A DNA stretch of 64,000 bases from Haloflavibacter putidus. Lineage in GTDB: Bacteria; Bacteroidota; Bacteroidia; Flavobacteriales; Flavobacteriaceae. Below, in pieces: positions 59,815 through 64,000 of the stretch. The stretch covers positions 1 to 64,000 of the forward strand of contig NZ_VIAR01000014.1 in assembly GCF_006546625.1 (NCBI RefSeq), in the 5' to 3' direction. Every line of letters starts with the position of its first letter. Position 1 is the stretch's first letter. A model generated the notes under the pieces. That model did not search any database. It was not told where the DNA came from and saw only the letters and a program-made list of their open reading frames with translations. The translations under genes and the position numbers were made by a program.

Positions 59815-62283
59815 TTACTGTATTTCATACATCAGCACGCTATTATCTTCGCCTTTTACCACAAACTCCAGATTGCCGCGGTTGTCTATATTGCCCATAC
59901 TTATTTTTGAGTTTCCGTAAACCGGAAAGCCGGGAAGCAAGTTTGCTTTCGTGTCAAAAACATACACCTTAGAAGTCTGCAAATCTGTTATAGAAATGTA
60001 GGTGTTTTTGCTAATTTCGTGCAGTTGTGGTTCGGTGTAGAGACCAAAGTCCAATTCGGCTTTAGCCTTATTTATTTTTAAAGTGTTTTCAGAAAAACTC
60101 ACTTTTGTATTTTGGTTAGCCAAAAAGTTATGGTTTTCGGTTAAACCGAATTTTTCTTTGCTTATTTTTCCTGCTTGGTCTACTTGTATCAAATCGCCGC
60201 CGGCGGTTGTAGAGGTGAATTTCCTGTTGTTTAAAAACCATTCGTTTTCAGAAAAATCTATTTTCTGGTCTACTTTAATTCTGGTATCGCCGGTTCTGTT
60301 TAAAATATGCAACTTTCCGTTTTCTAACGGAAAAACAATATAATCTTTACTGCCAATACGTATGTGTTTTGGTGCTTGCGTAATTGGGGCGGCGGCTTTT
60401 TCAAAAGTAAAACCTTTTACACGGCTTGCTTCTTTGTTTAGCATATAAAGCCTGTTGTTTTGGGTAACTACAAAACGGTATTTGCTGTTGTTGGCATAAT
60501 CAAAAATAGAAAGCGGTTGCGTAATTGGATCGTTAAACGGAACCGGAAATGGTTTTACCCGCGTACCATTAACCGCGTAAATATGAAATTTGTTCTGCGT
60601 AGTAAATACAAATTGAATGCGTCCATTGTTGTAGATGTCTATTTCTTTTACCGGGCCGTTTATTCTGCTTTCCAACTCTTTTTTCCAACGTAAGTTGCCG
60701 TCAAAATCATAAACATACAGCACGTTTTCTTCGTCTTGTATTACAATGTTTTTTTCTTTGTTGCGCCAGTTTTCTAATAAATAAGGATGCGAACTTAAAT
60801 CATTTGGGAGTTTTATGCTTTTTACCTGCAGTACTTTTTCTGGAGCTTTACCGGCTTCTGCTTTTTCTAAAATAGCGTTTACGTGCGCAAAATTTGTATC
60901 GTAAACCAACTGCAATACGCTAAGATCGTAGTTAGAAAAATCTAATTGTTGATAAGCTTTCTTTTTTTCTGAAGCTACACTTGTTGCAATAACGTCTTTT
61001 AGGTTATTATTAATTCCCATAAAAAGCATGGAAGATTCATCGGTTAGCTTATCGGCAACATTTTTATAATAAGCTTGTTGGCCTAACAAAGTGCCATTTT
61101 GGTAATTGGCAATAATATTTTCTATCGTTTCTATTTCTTCCGCAAAGACAAAAAACTCGTCTATTTGTGTATAATATTTTATGTTTTTGGTATGAATTAA
61201 CGGATTAAATGCCTGCTGAATATTAGTATCTGTATATTCTAAAATTGTTTTTCCGCGAAAGCTGGAAGCTGTATTTTGATGAGCTAATAGACTTTCTTTG
61301 GTAATATCCTGATCTAAAGACCGTAAAACCACAGCGTTTTTATTTGGCCGAAAAATAATACCTACTTCTACAATACTATTAAAAAGAGCTTCATTTTGTA
61401 CAGGGTTTACTTTTGCTTGCCGGTATTGCGCAAAGTTTTGCTGCAGTTTCTCAAAATTATTGTATCCAAAAGCAAAAAAACCAGAAGCGTTTAAAGGTGT
61501 AATATCTGCGGTTTGCAAATTTTGGGTTTTAATGCCTTTAAAAACATCAATAAGTCTGGTATCTGTGCCGGCACTTTTGGTTACCCCGTAAAGTTTAATT
61601 CCGTCAGCTTGTATTTCTAAGTCCAAAGCAGACCAATCTGAAAAATCTGTAATAAATTGGGTAGATTTATTAGGGCTAAAATTTTCAAGTATTTCTTGTG
61701 CGTTTTTATTGGCTAAAAATACAGTAGCTTTTCCCGAAGAAGAGGCAGTATAAATTTCTTGCAAAGCCTCTGGTGGTGGCAATTTATTGTTGTAAACGCG
61801 TATTATGTTTTCTAAAGTAAGTTTAGAATTGCTGTAAACAAATATCTGGTCTAATTGCGTGCTAAAGGTTTGTTTGTCTTCTAAAGTATATTTTTTTATC
61901 TGGTAATTATCGTAGGTAAAAGTTTCTACTTTTTTATTTTGTACAGAATCTGTTTCTATTAAGTTGGGTTGCGTTTTGGTAATAAGTGTAACTGCAACAT
62001 CTTTTCTGCCAACTTTAGTAAAACAAAGCAGACTTTCTTCTTCTAATTGTAAGTTTTCAAAAGGTAAAAAGCTTTCGCGGAAGTTTTTAAATACCGGAAT
62101 ATTTTTATTTTGTTGTATAAAGGAATTTTCGGTAACCGCTTTACGGAATTCAGAAATATTATTGGTCTTTAAAATAACCGCGGTATTGGGCGGTACAAAA
62201 TTAAGTAAAGCCGTTGGGGCAGAAGTGTCTTCTTGGCAAGAAATTAAAAAGCCTATAAATAAAAGTGTCCAAAGTTTTTTCAT
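59815..62283 (-). CDS. Large lipoprotein of unknown function (DUF3352-like)
   Basis: The 822-residue protein begins MKKLWTLLFIGFLISC, a lipoprotein signal with lipid Cys at about 16. The N-terminal half (about 20-480) resembles DUF3352-like proteins (FVPPNTAVILKTNNISEF, ASGFFAFGYNNFEKL). The C-terminal ~270 residues have repeated strand motifs (YVYDFDGNLRWKKELE, LYMLNKE, LHILNRTGDT, VYVFDTKANLLPGFPVYG) of a beta-propeller. The start 62283 is chosen over 62328 because it gives a clean lipoprotein signal. It follows rnhB by 63 nt in the same direction. Confidence 0.75.
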   Translation of the reverse strand: MKKLWTLLFIGFLISCQEDTSAPTALLNFVPPNTAVILKTNNISEFRKAVTENSFIQQNKNIPVFKNFRESFLPFENLQLEEESLLCFTKVGRKDVAVTLITKTQPNLIETDSVQNKKVETFTYDNYQIKKYTLEDKQTFSTQLDQIFVYSNSKLTLENIIRVYNNKLPPPEALQEIYTASSSGKATVFLANKNAQEILENFSPNKSTQFITDFSDWSALDLEIQADGIKLYGVTKSAGTDTRLIDVFKGIKTQNLQTADITPLNASGFFAFGYNNFEKLQQNFAQYRQAKVNPVQNEALFNSIVEVGIIFRPNKNAVVLRSLDQDITKESLLAHQNTASSFRGKTILEYTDTNIQQAFNPLIHTKNIKYYTQIDEFFVFAEEIETIENIIANYQNGTLLGQQAYYKNVADKLTDESSMLFMGINNNLKDVIATSVASEKKKAYQQLDFSNYDLSVLQLVYDTNFAHVNAILEKAEAGKAPEKVLQVKSIKLPNDLSSHPYLLENWRNKEKNIVIQDEENVLYVYDFDGNLRWKKELESRINGPVKEIDIYNNGRIQFVFTTQNKFHIYAVNGTRVKPFPVPFNDPITQPLSIFDYANNSKYRFVVTQNNRLYMLNKEASRVKGFTFEKAAAPITQAPKHIRIGSKDYIVFPLENGKLHILNRTGDTRIKVDQKIDFSENEWFLNNRKFTSTTAGGDLIQVDQAGKISKEKFGLTENHNFLANQNTKVSFSENTLKINKAKAELDFGLYTEPQLHEISKNTYISITDLQTSKVYVFDTKANLLPGFPVYGNSKISMGNIDNRGNLEFVVKGEDNSVLMYEIQ

Positions 62284-62346
62284 AATCAAAAATCTGTTGC
62301 TGCTGCTTTTTACTTTAAACAATAACAAAGTTATAAATAGAACAAC

Positions 62347-62946
62347 CTAAAACTTTAACGCAAATTGTTCTGGTAGCAATTTAAAACTTGTACGATGGTA
62401 TTTTGTTACGCCGTATTTTCTAATTGCATTTCTATGTTCTCGTGTGGGGTAACCTTTGTTTTGTTTCCAATTATACATCGGGTATTCTTCGTGAATCTTT
62501 ACCATAAAAGCATCGCGATAAGTTTTTGCCAAAACAGAAGCTGCCGCAATATTTAGAAATCTGGCATCGCCTTTTACCAAACACGCATACGGAATGTTTT
62601 TATACGGTTTAAACCGGTTGCCGTCTACTGCAATATGTTCTGGTACGGGTTCTAATTGCTCTATAGAACGGTGCATTCCTAAAATAGAAGCATTTAAAAT
62701 GTTTATTTTGTCTATTTCGTCCATCATTACGTGACTAACGCCAAAACATACCGCTTCCTTTTCTATTAGAGATTTTAAGCTTGTGCGGTCTTTTTCTGTA
62801 AGCTGCTTAGAGTCGTTAAGCAATTTATGTTTAAAAGAATCTTTTAGTATAACGGCAGCAGCAGTTACCGGACCTGCAAGACAGCCTCTTCCGGCTTCGT
62901 CTGTACCGCATTCAAGATAATTTATATTATATTTTAATTGTAACAT
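62347..62946 (-). CDS. rnhB: Ribonuclease HII
   Basis: A 199-residue enzyme that removes RNA from RNA-DNA hybrids. The catalytic core is [18 protein letters not shown] (Asp16, Glu17), with further acidic residues in LLNDSKQL and the AVDGNRF segment. The start 62946 is chosen because the -7 box TATCTTTG sits at 62952-62959; the longer start 62994 would put the box inside the gene. Transcription therefore begins close to the ATG. Confidence 0.95.
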   Translation of the reverse strand: MLQLKYNINYLECGTDEAGRGCLAGPVTAAAVILKDSFKHKLLNDSKQLTEKDRTSLKSLIEKEAVCFGVSHVMMDEIDKINILNASILGMHRSIEQLEPVPEHIAVDGNRFKPYKNIPYACLVKGDARFLNIAAASVLAKTYRDAFMVKIHEEYPMYNWKQNKGYPTREHRNAIRKYGVTKYHRTSFKLLPEQFALKF

Positions 62947-62951
62947 TGGCG

Positions 62952-62959
62952 CAAAGATA
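62952..62959 (-). promoter_or_regulatory. -7 element of rnhB, 5 nt from the start codon
   Basis: On the minus strand TATCTTTG ends 5 nt before the ATG at 62946, implying a near-leaderless message. No -33 TTG at a standard distance. Confidence 0.45.
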
Positions 62960-63020
62960 AAACATTTTCTTGGCCGTATAAAGTTCATAAACAATCAAAA
63001 GCGCATTCCGTAAAAAATCA

Positions 63021-63028
63021 TACTTTTG
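63021..63028 (+). promoter_or_regulatory. -7 element of the porin gene
   Basis: TACTTTTG matches TAnnTTTG and ends 18 nt before the ATG at 63047. Confidence 0.45.
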
Positions 63029-63046
63029 CTGCAGGTTATTAAAAAA

Positions 63047-64000
63047 ATGAGAAAACTACACTTTATACTTTTTTTTATTATTTGTCCGCTAAGCGTATTT
63101 GCTCAGGTAGAATTGCGTAGAGATGGGAGCACACGTAGTACAAACCGCGATCAGTTAAAAACCAAAACGGTAATAGATAACAGAGAAAAACCCCCAATAG
63201 AAGATTATAAAATAATATCTGTAAAAAACGATACCACACATGTAGATACTAGCTTAACTATTTATAAGCAGTATAAATTTAATTATTTACGGAAAGATAA
63301 TTTTGAATTATTGGCTTTTTCTAATATTGGCCAAACCTATAATAAATTGGCCTATGACTTTACGGAAAACAATTTGGTGCCCGACATTGGTGCGCGCGCA
63401 AAACACTATCCGTATTACGAAGTAGACGATATTTATTATTACCACGTACCAACCCCGTTAACCGAGTTGTATTTTAAAACCACTTTTGAGCAAGGGCAAA
63501 ACACAGACGCATTTTTCACCTCAAATTTGAGTCCGCGTTTTAATTTCTCTATCGCTTACCGCGGATTGCGTAGTTTAGGAAAATACCAACATATACTCGC
63601 CAGTCAAGGAAGCTTTAGATTTGCTGCCAGTTACCGTACTAAAAATAACAGGTATCATTTAAAAACGCATTTTGTTTCGCAAGATTTAAACAATCAAGAA
63701 AATGGTGGTTTGTCTGCCTTAGCTAATAGTCAATACCAATCTGGAAATCCTGAGTTTGAGGATAGAAGTTTGTTGGAGGTAAATTATGAAAACGCAGAAA
63801 ATATGTTGTATACAAAGCGTTTTTTCTTGCAGCAGCACTACAAGATTTTAAAGGGGAATGATTCTACGCAAAATAATCAATTCCGCATTGCCCATAGGTT
63901 TAACTTTACGGATAAGGAATACCGTTTCAGCCAAAGTGCGCCATTCGAGCAATACGGTCCTTCTTACAAGAGTACGAATCTTCGCGATGAAACCGAGTAT
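63047..64000 (+). CDS. Putative outer-membrane porin (Porin_10-like), 3'-truncated by window edge
   Basis: The first 318 codons are seen, all open, running off the window. The protein has a signal peptide (about 1-21, SVFAQ). A short charged linker follows, then strand-rich sequence with aromatic belts (YKQYKFNYLRKDNFELLAFSNIG, FNFSIAYRGLRSLGKYQ). This fits the Bacteroidota Porin_10 (putative porin) family, commonly adjacent to rnhB. The divergent arrangement with rnhB agrees. The channel specificity is unknown. Confidence 0.8.
   Translation, partial: MRKLHFILFFIICPLSVFAQVELRRDGSTRSTNRDQLKTKTVIDNREKPPIEDYKIISVKNDTTHVDTSLTIYKQYKFNYLRKDNFELLAFSNIGQTYNKLAYDFTENNLVPDIGARAKHYPYYEVDDIYYYHVPTPLTELYFKTTFEQGQNTDAFFTSNLSPRFNFSIAYRGLRSLGKYQHILASQGSFRFAASYRTKNNRYHLKTHFVSQDLNNQENGGLSALANSQYQSGNPEFEDRSLLEVNYENAENMLYTKRFFLQQHYKILKGNDSTQNNQFRIAHRFNFTDKEYRFSQSAPFEQYGPSYKSTNLRDETEY

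Larger units (their letters stand above)
1668..63367. repeat. Dispersed 10-bp word CTTTACGGAA / TTCCGTAAAG (24 exact copies by eye)
   Basis: CTTTACGGAA on the + strand starts at 6098, 14443, 25159, 25850, 30513, 32463, 33211, 34235, 40566, 40780, 49705, 55698, 59708, 62139 and 63358. TTCCGTAAAG on the + strand starts at 1668, 9783, 30800, 39790, 47359, 50780, 52920, 54446 and 56472. Twenty-two copies lie inside genes and two between genes (52920 and 59708). By base composition about 0.15 copies are expected. The word occupies all codon phases (FTE, LRK, LYG, SVK and others), so protein sequence alone does not explain it. Several one-mismatch copies exist too, e.g. 48555, 63006 and 63904. Confidence 0.85.

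Noticed and set aside
1-64000. CRISPR array, rRNA operon or prophage
   Set aside because: I see no regularly spaced direct repeats, no rRNA sequence and no phage structural or integrase genes other than the IS3 transposase.

Overview
The window comes from a member of the Bacteroidota, most likely a (probably marine) Flavobacteriaceae. The evidence is AT-rich DNA, type IX secretion system (T9SS) substrates with C-terminal sorting domains, a gldJ-porU-porV gliding/secretion cluster, an XrtF-type exosortase, a Porin_10-like outer-membrane protein next to rnhB, a NhaD Na+/H+ antiporter, and promoters of the Bacteroidota form TTG-N(16-21)-TAnnTTTG.

Layout. 1-908: the 3' end of an IS3-family transposase gene, then a gene-free patch of degenerate direct repeats. 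909-12329 (minus): three giant secreted T9SS substrates with a shared C-terminal half. Each of the first two is followed, after an 11-nt gap, by a tiny secreted protein with a PID/transmembrane/KK tail resembling an exosortase sorting signal. 12743-21184: acyl-CoA dehydrogenase, anmK, an amino-acid dehydrogenase, nhaD, an ExbB-ExbD-TonB operon, folC and tRNA-Val. 21261-29591: murF, gldJ, porU and porV (cell wall, gliding, T9SS). 29681-37792: cdd, pyruvate dehydrogenase E1 alpha and E2, then an M28 peptidase / SDR / SprT / manC / DUF389 operon. 37779-43524: a MlaF/MlaE-type ABC pair, a PafA-type phosphatase, and a glycosyltransferase, methyltransferase and KAS III set. 43641-50726: gcvP, a UbiA-like membrane protein, an ECF sigma factor with a zinc-finger partner, a glycosyltransferase and hemW. 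50723-58834: a GAF protein, the exosortase xrtF with its associated protein, two unknowns, lysS, a T9SS substrate, a Pmp3-type peptide, lipB and a hydrolase-OsmC fusion. 59113-64000: a ParDE toxin-antitoxin pair, a large lipoprotein, rnhB and a partial porin.

The strongest unexplained signal is a 10-bp word, CTTTACGGAA (reverse TTCCGTAAAG). I found it exactly 24 times by eye, where roughly 0.15 copies are expected by base composition. It lies on both strands, in every codon phase and twice between genes, so it appears to be maintained as DNA. It resembles a DNA-uptake or Chi-like genome word. The second is the repeated pairing of a giant T9SS substrate with a mini PID-tailed protein in a genome that also encodes the exosortase XrtF, which suggests that two export/sorting routes are coupled.

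All calls come from reading sequence. No database search or motif count was run.
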